Source: Bacteroidota bacterium (GTDB lineage: Bacteria; Bacteroidota; Bacteroidia; Chitinophagales; Chitinophagaceae). Taken from it: a stretch of DNA of 64,000 nt. Below, piece after piece: positions 50,437 to 58,758 of the stretch. Position 1 is the stretch's first letter. Each line of letters starts with the position of its first letter. The DNA is taken from contig JAEYQO010000115.1 of assembly GCA_023409975.1 (NCBI GenBank), forward strand, positions 26,066 through 90,065, read 5' to 3'. The position numbers and the translations under genes are program-made. Under the pieces are notes generated by a model. That model searched no databases, was not told where the DNA came from, and worked only from the letters and a program-made list of their open reading frames with translations.

Positions 50437-51483
50437 TTACTTCCCGTGTAGGGTGAACTGATAAAGTTCCTTACCCAGATTGTCGAAATACCTGACTACC
50501 ATACGAGCACCGGAAGTGGGAAAGATCGTGATTTCCGCAAAATTGGGTTGTGTCAAAAGAGATCCTCCGACCCTATGCCGGTTCTTACGTTCTCTTAGTC
50601 TGGGTTTGTGACCACTGGAGCTTAAAGGGGAAACTGTGATGTCGAAGAAGTTCCTGCCTTTCCACTCCCTTCGAATGACCTCGCTAAAATGGCGGTCCCC
50701 GGTTAGAAATACTACTTCTTGCTGTACCTGTTTTACAATAAAGTTCAGGACCTCTTCATATTCGACGGGATAATGAATTAATCCTTCTCTGCCGGAAAGC
50801 GGGTTGAGAATCTGGCTGCCGTTGACGATGACGAACATTGCAGCGGAAGAATCTTTCAGTAATTCTTTTTTTAACCAGTCCATTTGTTGATCTCCCCACA
50901 TTTTCTTGTCCTTGTTTTTGAAGAACAGCCATCGGTGAGCCCAGGTGCTACTCTTACTTCGCCACCAGCGGTCGTCCAGTAATAGAAAACGGACATTTCC
51001 CTTTCTGAAGCTTGTGAATATTCCCTCCCCCTCGACGCCAAATGAAGGATTGTCTGTCCAGGTTTCGATAAAAAGCTTTCTGCTGATGTCTTTCTGGCTG
51101 AACTTCCGGGCGCTGTTATTGGGACCGTAATCATGGTCGTCCCAGATAGCATATTGTACAGGATGTGATGCATTGAGGTGTTTCAGAGATGGTGCTTCCC
51201 GGACGTATTTGATCCTCGCTGCCATTCCATCCTCAGATTTGAGATCCTGTGCGCTGTAATACCAGTTGTCACCGAGCCAGAGCATGAATTCGGCGGGTTT
51301 TTTAGACATGGTGTAATAGATGGAAGTGTCGTTATTGTATAGGATGCCATCTTCAGATTCGAAGTCACGATTGATAAATGCACAGGAGCCCGTCAAAAAA
51401 CGCAGGGTATCAGGGGGTTGTGCTACAGATGTTTGAGTCAGGGGAATAAGAACGACAATGAGAAGGAGATTCGTGAGACGCAT
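50437..51483 (-). CDS. Secreted PhoD-like metallophosphatase
   Basis: The 348-residue protein has a signal peptide (LLLIVVLIPLTQTSVAQ). It carries the PhoD-family metal motifs: FLTGSC near the start, LWLGDNWYY, IWDDHDYGPN, LLLDDRWWRS and LTGDRHFSEV. Bacterial PhoD-like enzymes are calcium/iron-dependent phosphodiesterases or phosphomonoesterases acting outside the cytoplasm. The substrate is unknown. It ends eight bases from the convergent dnaX stop. Confidence 0.9.
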   Translation of the reverse strand: MRLTNLLLIVVLIPLTQTSVAQPPDTLRFLTGSCAFINRDFESEDGILYNNDTSIYYTMSKKPAEFMLWLGDNWYYSAQDLKSEDGMAARIKYVREAPSLKHLNASHPVQYAIWDDHDYGPNNSARKFSQKDISRKLFIETWTDNPSFGVEGEGIFTSFRKGNVRFLLLDDRWWRSKSSTWAHRWLFFKNKDKKMWGDQQMDWLKKELLKDSSAAMFVIVNGSQILNPLSGREGLIHYPVEYEEVLNFIVKQVQQEVVFLTGDRHFSEVIRREWKGRNFFDITVSPLSSSGHKPRLRERKNRHRVGGSLLTQPNFAEITIFPTSGARMVVRYFDNLGKELYQFTLHGK

Positions 51484-51570
51484 TCTGGGTGGAATTGATG
51501 TGCAATCTTATGTAAAATATCGGTCCTGACTACAGCGGAAACCGTAGTGTAATTCAATAGGGGAATTGAT

Positions 51571-51578
51571 TACTTTTG
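51571..51578 (+). promoter_or_regulatory. -7 box of the E2 gene
   Basis: TACTTTTG matches TAnnTTTG, 29 bases before the ATG. Confidence 0.55.
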
Positions 51579-51607
51579 ATGCTCAAAAATAAACAGATAC
51601 CGTACTT

Positions 51608-53242
51608 ATGGCTGAAGCGATTCGTATGCCGCTGCTGAGTGACACGATGAAAGAAGGGGTGATTGCGGCCTGGCACAAGAAAGTTGGAGATAAAGTAAAG
51701 AGTGACGATGTAATTGCAGATGTGGAAACTGACAAGGCAACGATGGAGGTTATGCCTTATGTGGATGGAACCTTACTTTATATTGGCGTTGAAGCCGGGA
51801 AAGCCGCTAAAGTCAACGATATCATTGCCATTATCGGAAAGGAAGGCGAGGATTATAAGAGCCTTCTTGAAGGTGAATCAAAGACTGAGCCTGCTGAAAC
51901 TTCGCCTCAGCAGCAGGAGGCGCCAAAGGCAGCCGAGCCAGCAAAGAAGCCTAAGGCTAAGGCAGATCCGAAAGACGCTACGGTTGTCAGGATGCCCTTG
52001 CTGAGCGACACCATGAAAGAGGGAAAGATAGTCGCCTGGCATAAGAAAGTGGGGGATAAGGTGAAGAGTGATGATGTGCTGGCTGATGTTGAAACCGATA
52101 AGGCAACAATGGAAGTAACCCCATATGTTGAGGGGACACTTCTTTACATTGGCGTAAAGGAAGGTGAGGCTGCAAAAGTGAACGATATCATTGCTATTGT
52201 AGGAAAAGAGGGGACAGACATCGAGCCATTCCTGGAAAGCGATCTTGAATCACAGAATGAGGCGCGTGAAGGACAGCCAAAACAGGCTGACCACGAAGGC
52301 GTTCAGGCCAGCGCCTCTGTAGAGCAATCTAAAGATTCTACAGCTTCGACTACAGAAAGTGAGGAAGGCAGGTTAAAAGCATCTCCGCTTGCGAAGAAGC
52401 TAGCAAAGGAAAAGGGAATCGATCTTTCCCAGGTGCAGGGAAGTGGGGATAATGGAAGGATTATCAAAAGGGATATAGATAGCTATAAGCCAGCAGCCGG
52501 ACAGCAGACAGCACCTCAGCAGCCGCAACAGGCACAGGCTGCTTCAGTTCCTGTGGGTCAGGAGGGTTATACGGACCAGCCTGTCAGCCAGATGCGTTCT
52601 GTTATAGCACGGAGATTATCAGAAAGCAAGTTTGGGGCTCCACACTTCTATCTGAGGATGACGGTCAATATGGATCAGGCGATCGAGTCAAGAAAAGCAA
52701 TCAATGAAGTTTCTCCAGTCAAGGTTTCGTTTAATGATCTGATCATTAAGGCGGCGGCTATGGCCTTGAGAAAACATCCTGAAGTCAATAGTTCCTGGAT
52801 GGGTGATGTCATCCGTCAGAACCACCATGTACATGTAGGCACTGCAGTAGCAATAGACGACGGCCTTATTGTACCTGTGGTGAAATTTGCCGACCAGAAA
52901 TCCCTTTCCCAGATTGCTTCAGAAGCGAAATCCCTGGCTGATAAAGCGAGGAACAAAAAGCTACAGCCGCCGGAGTTTACGGGGAATACTTTCACGATCT
53001 CGAATCTTGGAATGATGGATATTGACGAGTTTACGGCCATTATCAATCCGCCTGATAGTTGTATTCTGGCTGTTGGAAAAATTGCTGCTACACCGGTAGT
53101 TGAGAATGGTGAAATTGTAGTCCGAAATCTCCTGAAGCTTACTTTGAGCTGTGATCACAGGGTTGTGGACGGAGCAGTCGGATCCAGGTTCCTGCAGACA
53201 CTTAAAGCACATCTTGAGAATCCTGTGACGATGCTGGTTTAA
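51608..53242 (+). CDS. Pyruvate dehydrogenase E2 component (dihydrolipoamide acetyltransferase), two lipoyl domains
   Basis: E2 transfers the acetyl group from lipoamide to CoA in the pyruvate dehydrogenase complex. The 544-residue protein has two nearly identical lipoyl domains (about residues 2-80 and 127-205), each with the lipoylated lysine in VETDKATMEV. A Pro/Ala/Lys linker, the E3-binding domain (ASPLAKKLAKEKGIDLSQVQ, then GRIIKRDID) and the catalytic domain follow. The catalytic histidine is in CDHRVVDGAVG (His517). The E1 and E3 genes are not adjacent. Assignment to pyruvate rather than another 2-oxoacid is based on overall resemblance. Confidence 0.9.
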   Translation: MAEAIRMPLLSDTMKEGVIAAWHKKVGDKVKSDDVIADVETDKATMEVMPYVDGTLLYIGVEAGKAAKVNDIIAIIGKEGEDYKSLLEGESKTEPAETSPQQQEAPKAAEPAKKPKAKADPKDATVVRMPLLSDTMKEGKIVAWHKKVGDKVKSDDVLADVETDKATMEVTPYVEGTLLYIGVKEGEAAKVNDIIAIVGKEGTDIEPFLESDLESQNEAREGQPKQADHEGVQASASVEQSKDSTASTTESEEGRLKASPLAKKLAKEKGIDLSQVQGSGDNGRIIKRDIDSYKPAAGQQTAPQQPQQAQAASVPVGQEGYTDQPVSQMRSVIARRLSESKFGAPHFYLRMTVNMDQAIESRKAINEVSPVKVSFNDLIIKAAAMALRKHPEVNSSWMGDVIRQNHHVHVGTAVAIDDGLIVPVVKFADQKSLSQIASEAKSLADKARNKKLQPPEFTGNTFTISNLGMMDIDEFTAIINPPDSCILAVGKIAATPVVENGEIVVRNLLKLTLSCDHRVVDGAVGSRFLQTLKAHLENPVTMLV

Positions 53243-53263
53243 AAAGAGATAAGATCCATTAAG

Positions 53264-53292
53264 AAAAGGCACCTGATCAGGTGCCTTTTTTT
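53264..53292 (+). terminator. Rho-independent terminator after the E2 gene
   Basis: A perfect palindrome of two AAAAGGCACCTGA-type arms (53264-53289) runs into a T-tract. It may also serve the convergent membrane-protein gene. Confidence 0.88.
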
Positions 53293-53303
53293 TAGTGCTT
53301 TAA

Positions 53304-53687
53304 CTAGGATAATGCTGGAGATGCGTTATTCCTATGTCGTTCATTCTTGAAGTGCATATACCAGTAAACCGGGAATGCAATAAACAGGAAAGTGACAAGG
53401 AAGACGACCCAGACTACCTTCTGACCTGCATAAAGATCGGTTCTGGTCCAGACATGCCAGACCTGATAAATCAATACTCCAAATGTTACGATGCTAGCTA
53501 TAGCAAGGGTAATAAAAAGAGAAGTATAGTTTTCGGCGGTCTGACCCGCCATAGCCATATGTTCTTCAAGGCGTTGATCTGCAATAAAATTCCCCAGAAT
53601 GCTCATGTAGTAGAGTGTCCAGGCAACGAATAGTACGAGCGGTAGCCAACTTATGATTCCGACTTTCTTAACTGTATTCTTGTCCAT
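53304..53687 (-). CDS. Hypothetical membrane protein, 127 residues
   Basis: The protein has three hydrophobic segments: WLPLVLFVAWTLYYMSILG, YTSLFITLAIASIVTFGVLI and VVWVVFLVTFLFIAFPVYWY. Its C-terminus is short and charged (HFKNERHRNNASPALS). No family was recognised. The final pattern of two helices with VYWYMHF resembles small PLDc_N-like or YidD-neighbour membrane proteins only loosely. It is monocistronic. Confidence 0.65.
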   Translation of the reverse strand: MDKNTVKKVGIISWLPLVLFVAWTLYYMSILGNFIADQRLEEHMAMAGQTAENYTSLFITLAIASIVTFGVLIYQVWHVWTRTDLYAGQKVVWVVFLVTFLFIAFPVYWYMHFKNERHRNNASPALS

Positions 53688-53827
53688 AACAATTCAGATT
53701 GTTCCCATTAGTAGTTTTAAAAACTGTGCCTTAAAAAAAGCGTGGGGTTTCAATCTGATCCGAAGTCTCAAATGAATGTGAAAATTGAAGATTAAATCCA
53801 GGTTGGAGCAGCGAGCGTTGGTAACAA

Positions 53828-53860
53828 CAAAAAAAAGCTACCTGCAGGAGGTAGCTTTCA
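53828..53860 (-). terminator. Terminator of rpsT
   Basis: On the minus strand the stem AAAGCTACC / GGTAGCTTT is followed by a T-tract, 24 bases after the rpsT stop. Confidence 0.85.
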
Positions 53861-53881
53861 GAGAAAGGTATTAATGCGAAC

Positions 53882-54136
53882 CTAAGCTAAGGTGTTGATT
53901 TTCTTAACGATACCTGACTTCAGATTGCTTGCCTTGTTCTTGTGAATTACACGGCGTTTGGCAAGTTTGTCAATCATAGAAATAACTGCAGGCAGGCTCT
54001 TTTCAGCTTCGGACTTATCAGAAATAGCTAAAAGTCTGCGGATAGCATTACGAGTCGTTTTACCATAGTAACGGTTACGATCACGACGTTTTAAGCTCTG
54101 ACGGATATCCTTTTTGGTTGCTTTATGGTTTGCCAT
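53882..54136 (-). CDS. rpsT: 30S ribosomal protein S20
   Basis: The 84-residue basic protein begins MANHKATKKDIRQSLKRRDR and contains VISMIDKLAKRRVIHKNKAS, which is diagnostic for S20. S20 binds 16S rRNA early in 30S assembly. The gene is monocistronic with its own promoter and terminator, as usual. Confidence 0.97.
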   Translation of the reverse strand: MANHKATKKDIRQSLKRRDRNRYYGKTTRNAIRRLLAISDKSEAEKSLPAVISMIDKLAKRRVIHKNKASNLKSGIVKKINTLA

Positions 54137-54165
54137 TTTTAATCTGGTATTTTCTTTAAGGACTG

Positions 54166-54173
54166 CAAAGGTA
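54166..54173 (-). promoter_or_regulatory. -7 box of rpsT
   Basis: TACCTTTG on the minus strand matches TAnnTTTG, 29 bases before the ATG. Confidence 0.6.
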
Positions 54174-54242
54174 GGTAATAATAGTAAAGCGAAAAAATTT
54201 ATTTGGTCTTCTTTACCCTGTGTTTAACCGAAGAAGTAGAGG

Positions 54243-55340
54243 TTAACGCATTTCAGCCAGTAACTGTTTTGAGCGCCTGGTGAGGAATTCCTTCCTTTCG
54301 ATGAAGTTGTCTAATTTTTCTTTGGGGATCCGAAGGCTGTAATACTCTGCATTGTAAGTAGAGAGTTCGAACAGTTCGTAATCAGGATTCCACTTTTCCA
54401 GCAATCTGCGTTCGATCTTCAGGTCCTGAGCGAGAAGGTCAAGACTGACGGGTTCGCCTATCCGAACAATAGCCATAGAACGTAATTCCTCGTCTGTATA
54501 GGCTGGTTTCTTCGGAATAGCGGCTACGGCAGTCGCATCAGCGGTAAAGCTATCGAAGTCAAAATCTTCAGGCAGACCACCTAATCCGATGAACTTGTTC
54601 ATATTCTCGAAAATGGAGGCTGTGGCTATGAAAGCCAGAACGTGACCCTGGGTTTCCTTGGGGAGGTATTTTTTAATGTCCCAGAAATTCTTGCTTCCTG
54701 TGCGTTCGATGGCGCGAAGTACAGGGCGCGGACCACTATTATAGGCTGCTATCACCAATAACCAGTCATTTAATTCCCCGTAGAGGTAAGTAAGGTATTT
54801 AGCGGCGGCATTGGTCGATTTTGTCCAATCTCTGCGGTCATCCCTTTTCCTGTTCACGGTAAGACCCATCATTCTTGCAGTGGGCGCCATGAATTGCCAG
54901 GGACCTACAGCGCCTACACGGGAGATCGCATTATTGTTTAAGGCTGATTCGATTACTGCCAGGTACTTCAGTTCTTTCGGAATATCATGTTTTTCCAAAA
55001 TCTTATCGATCTCCGAAAACTGCTTTTCCCCTCGTTTTTTAACCACTGCCAGGGTTCTGTCGTGCGAAGCCATGTATTTACGGGTGTATTGTACCACATA
55101 ATCATTCATGGACCCGAAATAAGACAGATTTCCTGCCAGTGGAACAGGTTTTTTACTGTTTACCTGTGCAGGCAGTGGAACAGCTTTATTTGCTGAACTG
55201 GCTGGTTTAATCACAATGGTGTCGGACTTGATTACTCTGCTGTGTTTTGCAGATAGTGTAAAGTCCTGGTATTTTTGAGCAAAGGCGGCTGGTAGCGACA
55301 GGGTGAACGCAGCGGCAAACAATAGACCTTTGTATTGCAT
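54243..55340 (-). CDS. Lytic transglycosylase, MltD type
   Basis: The enzyme cleaves peptidoglycan glycan strands in the periplasm. The 365-residue protein has a signal peptide (LFAAAFTLSLPAAFAQ). Its SLT (lysozyme-like) domain has the catalytic glutamate in AVIESALNNNAISRVGA, followed by GPWQFMAPTARMMGL and VIAAYNSGPRPVLRAI. The last 90 residues (IVRIGEPVSLDLLAQDLKI, then LRIPKEKLDNFI) look like a LysM-like binding region. A tatA gene lies 96 bases upstream on the same strand. Confidence 0.92.
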   Translation of the reverse strand: MQYKGLLFAAAFTLSLPAAFAQKYQDFTLSAKHSRVIKSDTIVIKPASSANKAVPLPAQVNSKKPVPLAGNLSYFGSMNDYVVQYTRKYMASHDRTLAVVKKRGEKQFSEIDKILEKHDIPKELKYLAVIESALNNNAISRVGAVGPWQFMAPTARMMGLTVNRKRDDRRDWTKSTNAAAKYLTYLYGELNDWLLVIAAYNSGPRPVLRAIERTGSKNFWDIKKYLPKETQGHVLAFIATASIFENMNKFIGLGGLPEDFDFDSFTADATAVAAIPKKPAYTDEELRSMAIVRIGEPVSLDLLAQDLKIERRLLEKWNPDYELFELSTYNAEYYSLRIPKEKLDNFIERKEFLTRRSKQLLAEMR

Positions 55341-55436
55341 GTTTTTTATTCGTTGTTTAGGCGTTTAAAGCATGCAACCCGTCGGGGGGAGCTTGACTTA
55401 CATAAAACAGTTAGTGCTGTTGTTAAGTGGGGATTA

Positions 55437-55661
55437 TCAGGGGTTTACTTTTTCCTTATTGTCTTTCATCCCGGCTTCGATTTCGCTTTTCAGACCGGTC
55501 TTTGCATCGTTGAATTCACGTATGCCCCTACCGAGTCCACGAGCCAATTCAGGAATTTTCCTGCCACCAAAGAAGATAACAATTACAAGAATGATCCACA
55601 GCCATTCACCACCACTGGGTAGAGAAAGCAGGAGTTGCGATTTGATTGCTAACAGAGACAT
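55437..55661 (-). CDS. tatA: Twin-arginine translocase subunit TatA/E
   Basis: The 74-residue protein has the TatA layout. A short N-terminus and one membrane helix (WLWIILVIVIFFGGRKIPEL) carry the FGxxKIPEL hinge. An amphipathic helix (ARGLGRGIREFNDA) and a charged tail follow. It forms the pore of the Tat pathway for folded proteins. No tatC is in the window. Confidence 0.93.
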   Translation of the reverse strand: MSLLAIKSQLLLSLPSGGEWLWIILVIVIFFGGRKIPELARGLGRGIREFNDAKTGLKSEIEAGMKDNKEKVNP

Positions 55662-55787
55662 CGTTCAGTTTTTAAGTAACGAGATAAACAAAAGTAAGAC
55701 AATATCCGATTTACACGGGCCTGTTTTTTGTAAAAATAACGCAATTAGGTGATCAATAGGCTACTATTGATATCGGAAATAACGATA

Positions 55788-56882
55788 TTAGCCGTTAAGC
55801 TGGTCTCTTAACTGTCGCGTCATCCCTGTGGTATAATTCTTCCATTTTTCAATAACATCCTTCATGTCCTGTGGAAGTTCAGAGTCGAACTGTACCCATT
55901 CGCGTGTTCCCGGATGGGTGAAGCCCAGTTCCTTAGCGTGAAGTGCGTGTCGTGGAAGGATCTTAAAGCAATTCTCTACGAACTGTTTGTATTTTGAAAA
56001 AACAGTGCCCTTAACGATATGGTTGCCACCGTAGGTAGCGTCATTAAAGAGGGGGTGACCTTTATGCTTCATGTGAACACGGATCTGGTGAGTCCGACCG
56101 GTTTCCAGCTTAAGTTCTATTAAGGTAACGTAATTGAAACGTTCGAGGACCTTATAATGTGTGATGGCAGGTTTGCCATATTCACCATCCGGAAAAGCAT
56201 CCATAATTTTTCTGAAGCGAAGATTTCTGCCTACATGAGCTTCAATTGTGCCTTCATCTTCTTCAAAATCACCCCAGACCAGTGCGATATAGCGTCGATG
56301 AACAGTATGTTTTTTAAACTGACCGTTGAGATCAGACATTGCCTTTTCCGTTTTTGCGATCACTACTAGTCCGCTGGTGTCCTTATCGATCCTATGTACC
56401 AGTCCCACCCGGGGAAGAGCAGAGGTGTCCACCTGTTCTTTCTGAAGATACCAGCTCAGACCGTTGACCAAAGTCCCGGAATAATTTCCACAGCCGGGAT
56501 GAACGACCATGCCTGCAGGCTTATGAATAATCATTACATCATCGTCTTCGTAGACGATGTTCAGGGACATTTCCTCGGGGATAACTTCGGTACTTTCAGG
56601 ACGACGCGTCTCCATAACCACTATCTCGTCGAGTGGCTTGACCTTATAGTTAGGTTTGACAGCCGTACCGTTTACCAGGATGTGCCCATCTTCAAGTGCC
56701 TGTTGAATTTTATTTCGCGTAGCACCTTCTATCCGGTTCATCAGGAATTTGTCAATGCGGAGCGGTTCCTGACGTTTGTCGAGGTTGATTCGCATTCTTT
56801 CAACCGGGCCTGATGTTTCGGACTCTTCAATTATCTCATCCGGGTCATCAAAATCCTCTTCCAGTTCTATAGGATCAATCAT
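55788..56882 (-). CDS. RluA/RluD-family 23S rRNA pseudouridine synthase
   Basis: The 364-residue protein has an acidic N-terminal extension and an S4 RNA-binding domain (LRIDKFLMNRIEGATRNKIQ, then VNGTAVKPNYKV). The catalytic domain has the active aspartate in VHRIDKDTSGLVVIAK and closes with ETGRTHQIRVHMKHKGHPLF. S4 plus this catalytic core is typical of RluD, which modifies helix 69 of 23S rRNA. The gene follows a MauE-thioredoxin gene after 28 bases and is probably cotranscribed. Confidence 0.92.
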   Translation of the reverse strand: MIDPIELEEDFDDPDEIIEESETSGPVERMRINLDKRQEPLRIDKFLMNRIEGATRNKIQQALEDGHILVNGTAVKPNYKVKPLDEIVVMETRRPESTEVIPEEMSLNIVYEDDDVMIIHKPAGMVVHPGCGNYSGTLVNGLSWYLQKEQVDTSALPRVGLVHRIDKDTSGLVVIAKTEKAMSDLNGQFKKHTVHRRYIALVWGDFEEDEGTIEAHVGRNLRFRKIMDAFPDGEYGKPAITHYKVLERFNYVTLIELKLETGRTHQIRVHMKHKGHPLFNDATYGGNHIVKGTVFSKYKQFVENCFKILPRHALHAKELGFTHPGTREWVQFDSELPQDMKDVIEKWKNYTTGMTRQLRDQLNG

Positions 56883-56910
56883 TCTGCAAAAATAGCTGAA
56901 AACAGATAGC

Positions 56911-57852
56911 CTATTGGTTGAGCCATTTTGACATTTCTTCGGGATCTAATTGATAGATATTGCTTTTCCTTTCGATCAGGCCATCATTGACCCAAAAGAT
57001 GGCAGGCACGCTATTACCCGCCATTAAAATGAACTCTTCCGGTCCTTTGAATAAAATGTGGGGCACATGTTGGGCGTGGGTTTCCTGAAAGAAATCCTTC
57101 AACTGTTCTTCCTTGCCGTTCAGGACCATATAAACGGGAAGTTCCGGGTTTTGCCGCTTGATAATCTGTAGTTGAAAAGCTGCTGTTCGACAATGCCTGC
57201 AGCTCAGACTGAGGAAAGCCACAATATGTTTACCCTTTCTAAGATTTATGGAAGGTGGTTGATTTTCAGGATTTGATGAATTATAGAGGGGCTTCAGGTT
57301 AGCGGGTTCGTTCACAACCTGTGGTTTCGCGGGCTCGGCCGGAGGGTTCAGATAAAGTGGAAAACCAAGGCTGGTAAATATCAATATGGTAGCTACGATC
57401 GATGCGTATTTGTAGGGTTTGACGGGATAGATGAAGTTGAGAATGACGGTGAGGACTATAAGTGCTAAGTTTTTAAGCAGGGCCTGGGAGGGCGTCATAA
57501 ATAGTGCGTTTCCGAAGCAACCACAATTCGAATCATCCCCCTGCCGAATGATTAAGAGAACCAGATAGAGGCTAAAGAATATTAACAGGACCACAATGGC
57601 CGGATAGGTGAATTTCTTTAGATAAAGATGTGCGATCAGGAAGGCGCCCAGCATTAATTCGAGGCCGATAAAAACCGAGGCGAGCAGACTGGCCAGTTGC
57701 AGGTTGCTGATACCCGCATCCATGATGTTCCAGATGAAACCCTGAAAATCGTAAAGTTTTGAAATTGCTGAAAACAGGAATAATGCTGCTGTAGCTAATA
57801 GCAATACTAAGCCTGCAAATCTGCTTAAGTAAAAAGCCGTTGAACGGGCCAT
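56911..57852 (-). CDS. DoxX/MauE-like membrane protein with C-terminal thioredoxin-like domain
   Basis: The 313-residue protein has five membrane segments with the MauE/DoxX pattern (SAISKLYDFQGFIW, LLASVFIGLELMLGAFLIAH) and a loop cysteine motif DSNCGCFGNALF. A periplasmic domain with a thioredoxin-like CxxC site (FLSLSCRHCRTAAFQLQ) follows. This combination suggests a membrane system passing electrons between loop and domain cysteines, for making or isomerising disulfides outside the cytoplasm. The role is inferred. It lies 3 bases after a small cysteine-rich lipoprotein gene, a possible substrate or partner. Confidence 0.85.
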   Translation of the reverse strand: MARSTAFYLSRFAGLVLLLATAALFLFSAISKLYDFQGFIWNIMDAGISNLQLASLLASVFIGLELMLGAFLIAHLYLKKFTYPAIVVLLIFFSLYLVLLIIRQGDDSNCGCFGNALFMTPSQALLKNLALIVLTVILNFIYPVKPYKYASIVATILIFTSLGFPLYLNPPAEPAKPQVVNEPANLKPLYNSSNPENQPPSINLRKGKHIVAFLSLSCRHCRTAAFQLQIIKRQNPELPVYMVLNGKEEQLKDFFQETHAQHVPHILFKGPEEFILMAGNSVPAIFWVNDGLIERKSNIYQLDPEEMSKWLNQ

Positions 57853-57855
57853 GGA

Positions 57856-58101
57856 TTAGTATAACCTACAGGTCTCTTCTGCAATAATATCGCCGGTTTG
57901 ATGGGTCTGGGAATTGCCTTCACATGTGCCCTGTGCCTTCTTTTTTGTATCCTTTATCGGGTATTCGCGTAAAGTTGAATCGGGCAGTCCGGGTTGTCCT
58001 GAATACTTAATGGTACACTGGCAGATATAGTCTCGTGTGCAGGAACTCATCACAGCTAAGAAGAACAGAGGTACCATTAGTTGCAGTAGGCGAAATTTCA
58101 T
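57856..58101 (-). CDS. Small cysteine-containing lipoprotein, 81 residues
   Basis: From the ATG at 58101 the protein has a lipoprotein signal (LLQLMVPLFFLAVMSSC). Its short mature part holds four more cysteines (YICQC, GTCEG, EETCRLY). The repeated cysteines, and the adjacent gene with two CxxC or CxC sites, suggest that it is disulfide-bonded. The function is unknown. An in-frame start 17 codons upstream is less likely, because it would put charged residues before the signal. Confidence 0.7.
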   Translation of the reverse strand: MKFRLLQLMVPLFFLAVMSSCTRDYICQCTIKYSGQPGLPDSTLREYPIKDTKKKAQGTCEGNSQTHQTGDIIAEETCRLY

Positions 58102-58758
58102 CCGGCTATTTTTTGAACGGTTGAAGATAATAGTTCTTTTCCGAAAGCGCAAGCGGGCTGGATTTGTAACCCATGGAGATTCCTGTTCTGGTGTCTACAA
58201 TTCAGCATGAATATTTGAGACTTCGCCTGCAATAGATCCCACAAAACAATCGTCCTCACCTGAGCCACTGAAAATTGAAGCCCTTGAAAATGTCTCTTTT
58301 TTTTACCTTCATAATCTTTACTGCGACGACTACCATCGATTCTCCAAAAAAAGATTAGCCTCAGACCTCCTCCGGTTAAACCTCCGTTACACCTGAGTCA
58401 TACCTCCTTTACTACCGGACCCTGTCCCCACCGCCCCTCGACCGCGTCTTTACCGTTCACACCAACTTTATTATAATCTGTTAACCGGCGAATTCAGTCG
58501 GTAAAGAGCTATCAGATGCCGCCGCTACATTCTATTCTGTCCCTCATGATCTGCGTTGGCAGCAACCATTCGATCCGGGAAAGTTCTACTGGTGTGAGAT
58601 TAGGTGTTGTGCAACAGATTGTATAGGAGCAAGGTGGAAGGATATGGTATGAATCCCGCGGAGAGAAGAGGGCCTGCTTTCGGTTTACCTTGCCAATGAA
58701 GAAATAAATTAATTCCTGAGCGAGGACAAATATTAACTTTAGTGGTCAAATAAAAAGT
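58102..58758. other. Spacer of about 650 bases with no firm gene
   Basis: The region holds CCTCC-type word repeats at 58367-58412 and a C-rich stretch around 58420-58445. An open frame without a start codon at 58497-58652 is protein-like (DAAATFYSVPHDLRWQQPFD, then YWCEIRCCATDC) and might be a gene remnant. A weak TAACTTTA at 58734-58741 may serve the aminotransferase gene. No RNA gene or terminator was seen. Confidence 0.4.
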
